This document shows positions 1-11,152 of a stretch of 64,000 bases of DNA, one piece after another; the first letter of the stretch is position 1; each line of letters opens with the position of its first letter. The stretch is from Diploptera punctata. Its lineage: Eukaryota > Arthropoda > Insecta > Blattodea > Blaberidae. The notes below the pieces were generated by a model. That model made no database searches. It was not told the origin of the DNA and saw only the letters and a program-made list of their open reading frames with translations. The stretch is from positions 1,464,501 through 1,528,500 of the forward strand of contig JASPKZ010001235.1 in the NCBI GenBank assembly GCA_030220185.1. Reading direction: 5' to 3'. Both the position numbers and the translations under genes were made by a program.

Positions 1-270
1 GAAACTATTGAACCCTCACAAAATATCCTTTTTTTTTTCTTTTTTTTTAACCACCAGTGTACTGACCATCTGAACTATTATATTTCAACTTCAAATTTTC
101 TAAGAAGTTGCCACCTCGAGCAAAGGGTGAAGGCACCGAGGTTGTCTTTATCCACTCATTAGCAACTGGGACACTTTTTACGTCCTTTTTCCAGTTTTTA
201 GGTCTTTTGTTGGATATCTTTAGTTCTTTTTTAAAGGCTTTTTATTTTGGGCATTTTATAGACCCTCAAC
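1..270. repeat. Interspersed repeat, copy 1
   Basis: Matches 6285-6545 closely in the same orientation, starting with ACTATTGAACC and sharing the stretch AAATTTTCTAAGAAG and the phrase GTTGTCTTTATCCACTC. No convincing protein. The open frame at 108-404 is a chance frame in T-rich DNA. Class unknown. Confidence 0.6.
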
Positions 271-1250
271 TTTCGAGCCATAACCATTATGTTCAATTTG
301 TCTTCTTCTTTTTGCTTTTAAAGCATCTATTCATTAATTTAAAAGTCATTGTGTCTTTCTCCTTCCTTTTGTTTCTGTATCCATTTCCTTATTCTCTTCA
401 CTAGTCTTGTATTTTCCATGCAGTCAGTGTTTTTATTTTGTTTTCCCATTAACACTTTCCACACTCAACCCATGGTAGCTGTTTTCTGACTGTGGACTGC
501 TTGTTTTTAACACTTTTGTGATTTTTTAAGCTTTTTAGAAAAATAACATAGAACGGCATATCAGTTATCTATAATAAATAAAATTTGTATTTTTTAATGG
601 TATTACTAGTTTTAGGATGGCCATCACATCATCTTTTTACAGAATTTAAAAAAAATGCATTTTTTTTGCTTACAAGGAAAAAAAATAGATTCTTCTGATC
701 ATTTTTCTTTTTTTTACTCGTATCACTTGCAGAATCTGGTCATTCATAATCATTGTCATCATCGGTATAATAATTTTCGGAACCAGATGAACCTGAAAAA
801 ATACTAGAGACTTCAGCAAGGACACGTGAACTTGATCCAGCCATCTTGCAACTTCAACAACAACAGATGATGTAGCCTCGGTCATAAAATTGAAATTAGT
901 CGTTTAGAAATCGATATATATGAAAAGAACACACTCTACTGGAAATAAAAATAACTAAACTTTTAGCGGTAATAGATGAAGAACGTATTGGATACAAGGG
1001 GTTTCATTACTTTGCATGGCAAATGCCAGACCGTACGAGATGCTGGCTTCGTTCAGAGAGCCATTTTTTTATGGAATGTAATAGATACATGTGTCGTTGA
1101 AAATGTTAATTATCCAACTGTTGCTAGATTCTATTTCCCTTTCACTTCTTACTCTCCCTCTTATTGTTTTGTTTGTAATTTTCATCTCAGTAGTTTGTTT
1201 GTGTTATAATTAGAGCTAGGATTTTTATCTACTAAAAGTTAAGATTGCAA
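271..1250. other. Unassigned AT-rich intron or flank DNA
   Basis: No gene recognised. The last part (about 1205-1258) resembles 36870-36920, sharing TAAGATTGYAACATAGTAT, so it is probably an old repeat. Confidence 0.4.
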
Positions 1251-1253
1251 CAT

Positions 1254-1578
1254 AGTATAATGAGAAGTTAGACTTCTGACTGTCTTTTTGTTTTTGTTTC
1301 ACACACAAACAGTTGAATAGTATAATGAGAAGTTAGACTTCTGACTGTCTTTTCGTTTTTGTTTCACACACAAACAGTTGAATAGTATAATGAGAAGTTA
1401 GACTTCTGACTGTCTTTTTGTTTTTGTTTCACACACAAACAGTTGAATAGTATAATGAGAAGTTAGACTTCTGACTGTCTTTTTGTTTTTGTTTCACACA
1501 CAAACAGTTGAATAGTATAATGAGAAGTTAGTCTTCTGACTGTCTTTTGTTTTAGTTTCACACACAAACCGTTGAATA
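1254..1578. repeat. Tandem minisatellite, 65-bp unit, five copies
   Basis: Units begin with AGTATAATGAGAAGTTAGAC at 1254, 1319, 1384, 1449 and 1514, an exact 65-base period. The units differ by only a few substitutions; the fifth is slightly degenerate. Each unit contains CACACACAAAC. Not CRISPR: there are no unique spacers. Confidence 0.95.
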
Positions 1579-1584
1579 ATTTTT

Positions 1585-1975
1585 TTTTTTTGCAAATGCC
1601 CCAGGTTGTCTTTCGACATTCCTGGTGCTCTCTCCTGGCATGGCATACTTGTAACCCACTTCTGAGGTTGGGGCGCCTGGAAGACAGGGTTACGTTGCCC
1701 CATATATGATGGATGGTGATGATGATAGTGGTGTGCCAGGAGAGTCCCTAATCCTAAGCTTAATCTAAGATGAATGAGTGATAATGATTGCGATGGCCTT
1801 TTGATTTTGGGGACCGTTTGGGCCTTAAAATTTTCCTGACATTTATCTTACAGGTGAGGAAAAACCCTGATAAAAACCTCACCCAGAAAAACTATCCCGA
1901 CCGGGGATCAAACCTGGGCCTGCTGCGTGACAAGGCAGCACGCTACCTCGAGACCACAGCCGTGGACACAGTTGA
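1585..1975 (-). mobile_element. SINE4 (tRNA-derived), copy 1
   Basis: About 390 bp repeated at 15428-15812 in the same orientation. The minus strand starts with a tRNA-like head (A-box-like GTAGCGTGCTGCC, B-box GGTTTGATCCCC near 1900-1920), followed by a body with GTGAGG and a clover-poor tail. Head at the right end means it is read on the minus strand. Confidence 0.75.
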
Positions 1976-2124
1976 ATAATATATACTATTTGCATTGCAA
2001 CCTTACCTTTTATTACATAGAAATCCTAGCCCTAGTTATAACTCTGCAACAGCTCAGCACCAGTCTTACAAATCCTAGTTTTAGTTTATTTTCACAAATT
2101 TTTGTTGTTCTATGTTATATTGTT

Positions 2125-2440
2125 TAAACAACCACATGCTCTATTTTTATTATTAATTTAACTCTTCTCACTGAAGGATAAATTATATTTGAAGAGAAAA
2201 AGTATACGCACAGACTGGGGTTAGAACCCAGGACCTTTGGCTTTCTAGGCCAAATCTACCGCTGACCTACCTGGGCACTCCAATCTAAACATAATTTTTT
2301 CTCGTATACATTGTTAATTTCCGATCATCAAATGCCATGAGCCTTTGCTTTGATTATGCAAATGGTGGCTTCTATTTAAATAGATATTTTTATTGGGAAT
2401 TTAAACATTACTTTATAAAGCCAGCAGGGCTTCTTTTTTC
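2125..2440 (-). mobile_element. SINE1 (tRNA-like core), minus copy
   Basis: The tRNA-like core near 2205-2280 reads on the minus strand as GCCCAGGTAGGTCAG with a B-box GGTTCTAACCCC. It is flanked by the family's constant arms: TTATTATTAATTTAAC with CTTCTCACTGAAGGATAAA, and CTTTATAAAGCCAGCAGGGC. Confidence 0.8.
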
Positions 2441-2464
2441 TTAAATGGAGCTGCCATTTGCATA

Positions 2465-2998
2465 ACACTGAGCAACAAAAAAGAAGCTTTTTTTTTTGTC
2501 TCAGAAAGAAAAATATGTGATTCTCATAGTATTTTTTCTCCTGAATTCAAATATGATATCTCTTTTTCTCCATCACACAAGGTTTCCGAGAGATAGGCAT
2601 TTATTATAATTTCAAACACTTTAATATTTTCTACATTCGTACCTACACAATATTCGAACATTCAGACTCACCTAGAAAGTAAGAAATGACGATTTTCTGC
2701 TATATTTCGCCTGTGGAGCATCCTTCTTGATGGTCCAACAATAATCGGCCAGCATACTAGGATTCCATTTGCCTTGATATCTCTTTTCTATAGCTGAAAC
2801 CATATGAGTTAGCTCATTTGGTTTTATTTTACAATGGACAAATGGATGAAAAACGTTTATTAAAAAAATAATTATTTAAATCTATTAATTGAAATTAAAA
2901 AACTGTGCATGATGGAGAAATTCCCAATACACGATAAAAAAACTGCATTAAGTACAACTATTGGTACTGTTGAAACAAAAATCATGTTGACCAGTGCT
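2465..2998 (-). mobile_element. CACTG-ended element, copy 1
   Basis: Begins CACTGAGCAACA and ends TGTTGACCAGTG, imperfect inverted repeats of about 12 bp. It interrupts a SINE1 copy: the 5' arm of the SINE lies on the left and continues at 2999. The minus strand has a degraded frame containing WNPNMLADYCW-like and QAKYSRKSSFL-like segments that recur in all copies, so it derives from a coding transposon whose class I cannot name. Confidence 0.6.
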
Positions 2999-3178
2999 AT
3001 CGAAACAAAGGCTCGTAGCATTTGGCAATTAGGAATTAACAATGTATAAGAGAAAAATTTGTGTTTAGATTGGAGTGCCCAGATAGCTCAGTGGTAGAGC
3101 ATTGACCTAGAAAGCCAAAAGTCCTATGTTCAAACCCCAGTCTGAGCGTATAATTTTTTTGTTCAAATATAACCACAT
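2999..3178 (+). mobile_element. SINE1, plus copy interrupted by the CACTG element
   Basis: tRNA-like core from about 3075: GCCCAGATAGCTCAGTGGTA, anticodon-arm loop CTAGAAA, T-arm TTCAAACCCC. With the copy at 2125-2440 it forms an inverted pair. Confidence 0.75.
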
Positions 3179-3429
3179 GTTATATTTGCTTTACTGGCTA
3201 TACAGACTGTTTGCCTATGGGTAGGAACAGAATGGTGCATGAACATGTCTGCCTGCAGGTTGCTCGCTCAAAGCAAGTGCTGCTTTCCTGGCTCCACTTG
3301 TAGGTGATCGCTCTATAGTACTTGTGCTGTTGATTTTTGTACCTACATATTCAGTTATTGCTACAAAAATACAAACAAGATGCATTACGTAATAGTAGAA
3401 CATCTATGAACAATATGATGATTTTGTTG

Positions 3430-4150
3430 ATTTCCAGGCTGTTGACCGTGGTCTTGAGGCTTGTAGGGTCGTTTCTATGAATGCATTAGACCGTAAAAGT
3501 TGTTCTCTGCTGAGAAAGTTGCATCCAAACACGTTTTTGCATATTCAAAAATCTGTTCATGTGATAATAATTGTCGAAATTCCTAAGCTACCTGGCAAGG
3601 TGACTTTGCAGAGAATGAATCGTGAGCAACCCGATGGGAACCGTTCTACTTTAAAACCGTGCTGCGTACCTTGCTGCTTTATTCAAGATGTCGGACCTTG
3701 AAGACTTTGATCACGTTTTCAGTATACGCGGAGAAGAGGAATTTGATAGAGTCTACCAAAGAATTCAACTGGAAGAACAGGAGAATTGCAGTTGTAATAT
3801 CGCACAATGCAGACGTCTCGTCATATATGGTATTATTTGTGGGACGCAAGCGTAAATGCGTTCCTCTAGCAGACAAAAATAATGGAAGTGGTTTTATCGC
3901 TGAGAATTCTTGGTAATTTCTTGCCAATATTACAAAAAAAACTACTTTCATGCATGACCAGTCGGCGACTCGCTAATTTGAACTTTGCACATTCTCGCGG
4001 AAAACACAACTGACCCGAGACTAATGGATTTGCATGCGGCCCTTAGTCCCCAATGTTTCGCCTGGGACTGTGTCTGGCATCTTCAAGGGTTGTCTTGAAA
4101 CTGCAATTTTGTCGACTGCCTGCCCTATTTATACAGTTAACTGTGAAATC
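3430..4150. other. Unassigned segment with an open frame and a ribozyme-like motif
   Basis: A plus-strand frame from the ATG at about 3689 reads MSDLEDFDHVFSIRGEEEFD then VYQRIQLEEQENCSCNI before a stop. It is unlike the surrounding repeats in composition, but I recognise no family. The right end carries the hammerhead-like motif annotated at 4046-4090. It may be part of an unrecognised PLE or other transposon. Confidence 0.3.
4046..4090 (-). ncRNA. Hammerhead-like motif, PLE family J (degraded)
   Basis: On the minus strand: TTGAAGA (CTGANGA with one change), stem II GCC/GGC, then GAA and ACAT, with CCC upstream able to pair with GGG downstream as stem I. The C3 change should reduce activity. 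Confidence 0.4.
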
Positions 4151-4424
4151 TTCAACAAGATCATCATACTAACTCCGACCGTGAAAGCCTAAATCAATAT
4201 ATTCTATGAAGAATGTTTCCTCATTTGTTTATTACCAAAGCACTTGGAATATAAGACATTCAGCCCTTACAAAATAAGATCATAACTCAGAAGATATTAA
4301 GTTTAGGAACCATGATTATAGAAACTTTTGTCTTGTTTTGTCGAATACTACCTTCTCTTCAAATATTGGAAACTTTTTCTATATCACCCTATATTATATT
4401 GTTCATGAGTTATATTATATTGTT

Positions 4425-5065
4425 GATGAGATCATCCTCATCAGTTCTGAAGTGGATATTAAATAAAATTTTATTTTTTATAAACAATTACAGCAGTTGG
4501 GTAACATCAGATGGCTAACCACTAGGTTTTTAAAGAGTAAAAAGAGAATATTTGAAAGAGAAAATATATGACCTCAAACTCAATGAAAAAATAGGAACAT
4601 CAGGGAATTAGAATAAAAAAAAACAGTTTAAGAATAAAATATAATTAGGAATGCAAATGGTGATATGATTGTAGATTCAGGAATATGTTAAATAGATGGA
4701 AAAATTATTTTAAAAATGTATAACTCTTCCACATCCAGTTATATTATGTAGTTGATGAGGCCATCCTCATCAGTCCTGAAGTGGATACCAAATAAATTTT
4801 TATTTTTATAAACAATTACAACAGTTGGGTAACATTAGATGGGTAACCACTAGGTTTTTATAGTAAAGAGAAACAATATTTGAGAGAGAAGATAAATGAC
4901 CTCAAAATGATTGAAAAAATAGGAACATCAGGGAATTAGAATAAAAAAAAGAATCAGTTTCAGACTAAAACAAATATAATTAGGAATGCAAATGGTGATA
5001 TGATTGCAGATTCTAGGAATATGTTAAATAGATGGAAAAATTATTTTAAAATTTATTAACTCTTC
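4425..5065 (+). repeat. Tandem duplication of a LINE fragment, unit about 310 bp
   Basis: Two similar blocks, about 4425-4735 and 4740-5065. Each encodes a degraded LINE linker segment of the type IIRNANGDMIADSRNMLNRW KNYF, common between the endonuclease and RT of insect non-LTR elements. Multiple stops make both copies dead. Confidence 0.65.
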
Positions 5066-5307
5066 CACATTCAGATTTGAATTGCTGCAACCCTAGAGAT
5101 ATTAGATGTTAAAGAGTTTTGTTAATAAAATACTAACAAGATAAAAAACTTCTATCTTATATTTTATAGAGAGCAGCCCTCATTGTCTTGTGTGAGGTTC
5201 CAGGTCAAACTACAGAATTTTTTTTAGAGGGAATTATCCCTGCGGTTGCCCATAGTCTGGAATTTAGCTTAACTTTAAGTTTAAGGACTCCTGGTGCCTC
5301 ATTACAC

Positions 5308-5830
5308 TGAGCAACAAAAAATAAACTTTTTTTTGTCTCAGAAAGAAAAATGTGTGTTCTGATAGTGTTTTTTCTCCTGAATTCTAATATGATATCGGTT
5401 TTTCTCCATCACGCAAGGTTTCCGAGAGACAGGAATTTATAATTTCAAACACTTTAATACTTTCTACATTTGTAACTACACAATATTTGAACATTCGGAC
5501 TCACCTAGAAAGTAAGAAATGACGATTTTCTGCTATATTTCGCTGTGGGCCAACAATAATTGGCCAGCATATTGGGATTCCATTTGCCTTTTCCATAGCT
5601 GAAATCTCCTGATGGAAGTGTTCCCCATGCTCATCGCTCAATGGACAAATGGACGAAAAAATGTTTATTAAAAAAATAATTACTTAAATCCATTAATTGA
5701 AAATGAAATAAAAACTGTGGGTGATGGAGAAATTCCGAATACATATTTGAAAACACAATAAAAAACTGCATTAAGTACAACTTTTAGTACTCATGAGACA
5801 AAAATCATGTTGACCCGTGTTATTATTTAT
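5308..5830 (-). mobile_element. CACTG-ended element, copy 2
   Basis: Same element as 2465-2998, beginning CACTGAGCAACA. It keeps an extra coding bit (DEHGEHFHQEISAM-like on the minus strand near 5600-5635) missing from copy 1. The other end is CCCGTG. Confidence 0.6.
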
Positions 5831-6284
5831 CACCCATCATATCATCAGTGTAGCATAACTCAGACTTCCAGGCATCCTAATCTTAGAAATGTATTACAAT
5901 TCCAAGTATGTCAGGAGACAATACCTAAAATGTTGTAGGATAACCTGATGGCTAGGGCTTGGAAGTTGAGGAAAAATCTTTTTTTTTATGTCCGAAGACG
6001 AAGTCCTACTTAATATATATGCATTTTTTGGTCACTGGAGGCCAGAAAATTGTGGGTTTTATCCATCCTTTTGTCCTTTTTTGACTTTTTTTGGTTTATT
6101 GGTCCTTTTAGCCTTTTTTCAGGTCTTAATGCCTTCTTTTTACAACTTTACCTTATTTTGACTATGTTTATCCCAATTGTATAATTCAAGAATCTGCAGA
6201 GCCCTGTCTGAATTCCAATTTCTTTTAAAAACACTATCTAGTTTTACTTTTTAAAGACTTTTCACCTTCCAAACACTTTTGTTC

Positions 6285-6545
6285 CGCGAAAAACTATTGA
6301 ACCTTCACAAAATATCCCACTATTTTTAGCCACTAGCCAACTGACCGCCTGAACTACTGTACTTCAACTTCAAATTTTCTAAGAAGAACTTGGTGACAAT
6401 TACCTCAAACAGATGGTGAAGGCAAAGAGGTTGTCTTTATCCACTCTTTAGCAACTGCAACACTTTTACATCCGTTTTTAGGTCTTTTATAGGATATCTT
6501 TAGGTCTGTTTAAAGGTTTTTATAGGTTCTCAACTTCCGAGCCCT
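6285..6545. repeat. Interspersed repeat, copy 2
   Basis: Second copy of the repeat at the left window end, ending about 70 bases before the first CLIP exon. The preceding 5830-6285 is T-rich unassigned DNA. Confidence 0.6.
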
Positions 6546-6615
6546 ACTGATGGCATTGGATGAAAAAAAAAATATTTCTACCCAAATGAAAATTAATATT
6601 TTATGTTATTTTCAG

Positions 6616-7828
6616 GTTGCTAATGCCATTTTTGAGGAAAGAGTTCAAGAACTTGAAAGAAATCTGACTGAAGAGAGGCAGAAATGTGAAACGTTGGAGC
6701 AAGAATCAAATAAATTGTTTGAAGCTGAAGAGGCAATTGCACACTACAAAGATGAATTGGACAACAAACAGAAAGACCTGGACGATGTTCGGAAAGCTCT
6801 TAAACTTCGCGATGAAGAAGTTGAAATTGGAAACAAACTTGCAATTGAAGAACTAAACAAAATGAAAGATGAAGTAACATCATTACAAAATACATTGACA
6901 GCAAAAACTGAAGAGTCAGAGAAAGTAGCCAAAGAATACAAAGAAGAGATTGAAAAATTAAAAAAAGATCATGAAGATGCTAGTAGTTTACTTAAAACAA
7001 AGATAGAAGAAAGTACAAAACAGCATACTACCGAAATAGAATCAGTTAAAGATCTGCTCATTGAAGCTCAGAATTCTTTGAAGATAAAGTGTGATGAATT
7101 TGATAAAATGACAGTGGAATACAAACGTGAGATGGATGGAATTAAAAAGCAGTTGGACGATGCTAACATTATGCTGCAGATGAGATCAGAAGATATGCAG
7201 AAAGAACTTGTAGCTGTTAAAGAAAGTGAGATATCTTTAAGAAAAGAACTTGAAAACATGCAAACAACTTTGAAATGTAAATCAGAAGAGTTAGTAAAAA
7301 CAATTGAACTCACAAAAGAACAAGAGAAGGAGATAGAAAAACTAAAATTAGAGAAACAAGAATTAGAAAACTTAATAAAACAAACAAATGAAGATCTCAA
7401 AAAACAAACAAATGTCACAAATGAATTGGAATCAAAGTTAAAGAATCAAATTGAAACAAGCGAGATAACTCTAAAGTCAAGGATGGAAGAATTGTCAAAG
7501 ATAACAGAAGAACATGCAAATGAAACTAAAGTGACAAGTACAACTATACATAAGCTTGAAGAACAGATTAAAGAAAGAGATTGTGAAATTAGTAAGTTGA
7601 AGAATGAATTGGCAGCTTTGAAAGAAGAGATGATAAGAGAAAATACATCTACTAAAGAGCAGCACATTAAGGAGATTGAAGAAAAGATGACGTTGTTGAA
7701 AGAAAAGGAATGTAGCTTAAGTGAAAAAGATTCAGAAGTTACAGAGTTGAAGAAGGAGATTGAGAACTATAAGGAAGAAATTCAAAAGAAAGCTGTGGAC
7801 CTATCGGTACAACAGGAACAATCTCAGG
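6616..7828 (+). CDS. CLIP-190: CLIP-170/CLIP-190 family exon (coiled coil, first exon in window)
   Basis: Exon of about 404 codons, almost all heptad-rich coiled coil rich in E, K, L and Q, beginning VANAIFEERVQELERN. The acceptor is TTATTTTCAG just before it and the donor is CAGG|GTAAGA; the exon ends in phase 1, which matches the next exon. In this family the central rod dimerises the protein, while N-terminal CAP-Gly domains bind microtubule plus ends; those domains are not in this window. The reading frame stays open 66 bases upstream, but that part is intron-like and follows a repeat, so the splice site sets the start. Family membership rests mainly on the 3' exons; a generic coiled coil alone would not identify it. 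Confidence 0.85.
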
Positions 7829-8300
7829 GTAAGATTTAATATAATCTCTTTAATCAGTTAACCCATTAACTTATTAATATTTTCCTCCATTGTTGCACCC
7901 ATATTTACCATTTAATTTTAAGAAAATTAGCTTCTTCGAAAAACAATGGCTTATAACTAGCGATCTATCGAGAGAAATCAATTTTGTTGTATGCCATTGA
8001 ATAGATCGTTCTCTCAGCTTTCCAACGGTATATAATATGTCATGCCATCTATTGACAAAACTAAAGAAACACTAAGAAGAAGCTACAGCTGCTCAGTCCG
8101 GCTCACAGCCGTCTGTGTAAGAATGTGCTTCACTTGATCAGCCGGCTGGGAGCCGTCTGTGTAAGCCAATGGGTTAATAGAATCTATATTAGGGGAAAGG
8201 GAGAGATTTTTTGACTTCTTAAAGACCATTGTCAGGTACAGGAAGAGGTCCTATTATCTGTCCAGCCTAAGAAAGACACTTCAGGAAAATAAATGAGCGG
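7829..8300. other. Unassigned intron DNA
   Basis: Intron start with no gene. It contains a short direct repeat, AGCCGTCTGTGTAAG, near 8107 and 8150. Confidence 0.4.
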
Positions 8301-8424
8301 GTAATCCATGAAGCACATGACTGCTGCAGTTACTGCAATTCGTTCATGACCAAAGCACAGTTCAGCGGAAGCAAAAAAATAGATCATGTACTCGATTAAT
8401 ATAATTACGTATTTAAAGCTTGAC

Positions 8425-8724
8425 GATATTATTATTAATTTAACATTTCTCACTGAAGGATAAATTATATTTGAAGAGAAACATTTTCGCCTAGACCGAG
8501 ACTCGAACCTGGGACCCTTGGCTTTCCGGGCCAAGTGCTCTACCAACTGAGCTACCGAGGTGAGTTGCGATCTAGATGCAAATTTTTCTCTTATATATAC
8601 ATTGTAATTCCCTCGCACCAAATGCTTGAAACCGTAGCTTCTATCTTTGCAAATGGCGGCTTCTTATTTAAGAAGACATTTATTGGGAATTTAACACTAT
8701 TTTATAAAGCCAGTAGGGCTTCTA
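8425..8724 (-). mobile_element. SINE1, minus copy
   Basis: tRNA-like core with GCCTCGG-type acceptor near 8490-8563 and all constant arms from TTATTATTAATTTAAC to CTTTATAAAGCCAGTAGGGC. Confidence 0.85.
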
Positions 8725-8725
8725 T

Positions 8726-8945
8726 TGATGTTTTTATTATTAATTTAACACTTCTTACTGAAGGATAAATTATATTTGAAGAGAAAAATGTTCACCTAGA
8801 CCGAGACTCGAACCTGGGACCTTTGGCTTTCCAGGCCAAATGCTCTACCAACTGAGCTACCAAGGCGAGTTGAGATCTAGATGCAAATTTTTCTCTTATA
8901 TACATTGTAATTCCCTCGCGCCAAATGCTTGAAATTCCCAATAAA
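8726..8945 (-). mobile_element. SINE1, minus copy in tandem with the previous one
   Basis: Same orientation, directly following; its 5' arm stops at about 8945 where the inverted copy begins. Confidence 0.85.
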
Positions 8946-9152
8946 TGTCTTCTTAAATAAGAAGCCACCATTTGCAAAGATAGAAGCTACGGTTTCAAGC
9001 ATTTGGCGCGAGGGAATTACAATGTATGTAAGAGAAAAATTTGCATCTAGATCGCAACTCGCCTCGGTAGCTCAGTTGGTAAAGCACTTGCCCCGGAAAG
9101 CCAAGGGTCCCGGGTTCGAGTCTCGGTCTAGGCGAAAATTTTTCCCTTCAAA
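8931..9152 (+). mobile_element. SINE1, plus copy facing the previous one
   Basis: tRNA-like core at about 9063-9136 (GCCTCGGTAGCTCAGTTGG, B-box GGTTCGAGTCTC). It shares the arm AAATTCCCAATAAATGTC with its neighbour and forms a head-to-head inverted pair. Confidence 0.85.
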
Positions 9153-9328
9153 TAGTATTTAAAGCTATTTATGTTAACTATAATTGATCAGAATACAGTA
9201 TACACCTACATATTTCTTTGAAGGTCGGAGACTAACGAAAAATTTGCATTTGTTTGAAACTGAACGATTCTTGAGAGGAAGTTAAATGTCAGTTATAGAT
9301 ATGGCGGCTGTCAGGTAGTTTATGTTAA

Positions 9329-9450
9329 ATTTGAAGAGAAAAATTTCCGCCTAGACCGAGACTCGAACCCGGAACCTTTGGCTTGCCGGGCCAAATGCTC
9401 TACCAACTGAGCTACCGAGGCGAGTTGCAATATAGACGCAAATTTTTCTC
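9329..9450 (-). mobile_element. SINE1 minimal insertion of 122 bp with 9-bp target duplication
   Basis: Flanked by TTATGTTAA at 9320-9328 and 9451-9459. The paralogous repeat has the single uninterrupted TTATGTTAA at 33168-33176. The inserted unit runs, in tRNA orientation, from GAGAAAAATTTGC to AAATTTTTCTCTTCAAAT around one cloverleaf. It shows the mobile unit can be just the tRNA-like core with short arms. Confidence 0.9.
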
Positions 9451-9791
9451 TTATGTTAACTTGGTGATAAAATGTGTGATCAAAATTATTAGAAGCACAC
9501 TGGGAAATTGTTAAAGAGTGGTGAAAAACGATGTTAAATGTATTCTGTAAGTTTATGGAGCATAATCCTGGCACTGTAGTGAACGATATAGTGCATTAAT
9601 TTATTGGCTTGTAACAAACAGCTGACAGAGTTCGCCTGCACTCTTACACATGCTGCGTGGAGTAATACATTCGGAACTTAGATGTCAAAGAATGCTTCTT
9701 ACGTTGGACAGAGAATAGATACACTCATTATCAACCTGGAGGGAGACAGGAGTTCCTCGGAGTTTCAGATGGCAGCAAAAAATTAATTAAA

Positions 9792-9985
9792 TAATAAATA
9801 TATCATATTTGAAGAAAAAAATTGTGTGCTCAGACTGGGGCTTCAACCCAGGATCTTTGGTGTTAGAGTATTGGCCTAGAAAGCCAAAGGTCCAGGGTTC
9901 AAGCCCCAGTCTGAGCATATAATTTTTCTCTTCAAATATGATTTATCCAGCACTGAGGTGTATGAAATGAATAATAAAAACATTG
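9792..9985. repeat. SINE1 chimeric hairpin
   Basis: A minus T-arm half (TGGGGCTTCAACCCAGG) is joined to a plus anticodon-to-tail half (GGCCTAGAAAGCC onward). The tRNA halves can fold back on each other. Confidence 0.7.
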
Positions 9986-10290
9986 AAAGAAGCTGTACTG
10001 ACTTTATAATGTAATGTAAAATTCCCAAATAAATGTCATCTTAATAAAGAAGCCACCATTTGTAAGATAGAAACAATGGTTTTATAGCATTTGGTGGTGG
10101 GAATTAACAGCGTATATAAGAGAAAAATTTGCATTTAGATTGGAACTTGCTCAGATAGCTCAGTTGGTAGAGTATTGGCCTAGAAAGCCAAAGGTCCAGG
10201 GTTCAAGCCCCAGTCTGAGCACATAATTTTTCTCTTCAAATATGATTTATCTATCATTGAGATGTATGAAATGAATAATAAAAATATTTT
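9986..10290 (+). mobile_element. SINE1, plus copy (GCTCAG subfamily)
   Basis: Core at about 10148-10221: GCTCAGATAGCTCAGTTGG, loop CTAGAAA, B-box GGTTCAAGCCCC, acceptor 3' strand TCTGAGC. Directly in tandem with the hairpin to its left. Confidence 0.85.
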
Positions 10291-10299
10291 TAAAATATA

Positions 10300-10620
10300 T
10301 CGTCAATTCATGTCCAACTCAGGGTCACATCAAGGAATGAGATGAGATGAAGCCTCTGTATTTATAGAGGTGTGTCAACTGACGCACTGTCACAAAGGGA
10401 GTTGAACAAAATGAAAGTAAATGGATGAGATGAGTATGGAGAAATGGTGGAATGAAATTTGTGGGTGGGGAAAATGTGAGAAACCCTGAGAAAGAACCTG
10501 CCAAAGTTCCATTTTGTCCACCACGAAACCCAATGGAGTGACTGAGATTCGATCTCAGGACTCTAGTGGTGAGAGGCAAGCATCTAAACCGCTTTTATCA
10601 TGGAAGTGCCAATTCCCAGG
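10300..10620 (-). mobile_element. SINE8, minus copy (tRNA-derived)
   Basis: The minus strand starts with a tRNA-like head (GGTTTAGATGCTTGCC as A-box region, GATCGAATCTCAG as B-box region). The body reappears in reverse at about 45950-46170. Confidence 0.5.
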
Positions 10621-10799
10621 CAAAACGGAGTAATATGTAATTAATTTTTCTTCAAGTTTTTATTATAAAATATACATTTAAATACTATAAATTAATTAAA
10701 GAAGCAGAAATGACATATTTAACAAAAAATAATATTTTCAGTAGATGCAACTATATACACAAGTACATTTTGTCCAACTCATTTACAATATAACCTCAT

Positions 10800-11100
10800 A
10801 GTTATGGTAAAATCAGTGTTTCCTACCTCTCTTCATATAAATCATCTAAGTAGATCACAATTTCGAGACCATAACGGTCTCATCTTCAGTACTACATTGG
10901 TGACTGATGTTATGTCGATCGGAAGAAACTCTTCTTCTCCTGATGTTATGTCGATATGGAATGAAGCTGAGACGTTATGATCTTGAAACGTGAACTTAGA
11001 AGATTTGTATGAGGAGAGGTAGGAAACATTTGATTTTACCATAAATTAAACCTCATAGTGATTAATTCCTGTAAAAGTTAAATACCTCATAGTTGTTTTT
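10800..11100. mobile_element. PLE family A tail hairpin
   Basis: Left arm minus, right arm plus, both ending outward with TGGTAAAATC and GATTTTACCATAA. The left arm carries a hammerhead; the right arm is degraded in the middle. Confidence 0.75.
10847..10895 (-). ncRNA. Hammerhead ribozyme, PLE family A
   Basis: Minus strand: stem I AGTA, CTGAAGA, stem II GAGACC/GGTCTC, GAA, stem III ATTG/TGAT-type, C, stem I' TACT. All core bases are present. Confidence 0.75.
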
Positions 11101-11152
11101 ATTATTAATTTAATTAAAATTTAATATTAATCAAATTAATAATAAAAACATT

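Larger units (their letters stand above)
8300..9750. mobile_element. Degraded DNA-transposon-like repeat hosting SINE1 copies, copy 1
   Basis: Homologous to 32930-33765. Shared anchors include GACTGCTGCAGTTACTGC, ATGGCGGCTGTCAGGTAG and GTGCATTAATTTATTGGC. The copy here is split by SINE1 insertions at about 8425-9152 and 9329-9450. The paralogue shows a plus-strand fragment resembling a transposase-type HTH leader (SESSVVHVRRELKKL). Class not assigned. Confidence 0.5.

Noticed and set aside
108..404. 98-residue open frame, hydrophobic and F/L-rich
   Set aside because: T-rich repeat DNA; the same repeat at 6285-6545 does not keep the frame.
1254..1578. CRISPR array
   Set aside because: Direct 65-bp tandem units with no variable spacers, in an animal genome.
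3477..3701. Candidate upstream CLIP exon
   Set aside because: No flanking splice signals in a compatible frame and no CAP-Gly or rod similarity.
6744..7667. Minus-strand Ser/Phe-rich frames
   Set aside because: Antisense shadows of the coiled-coil exon.
9063..9136. Functional tRNA gene
   Set aside because: The cloverleaf is good, but it lies in a multi-copy SINE family with constant arms, the anticodon loop is atypical and there is no poly-T terminator right after the acceptor.
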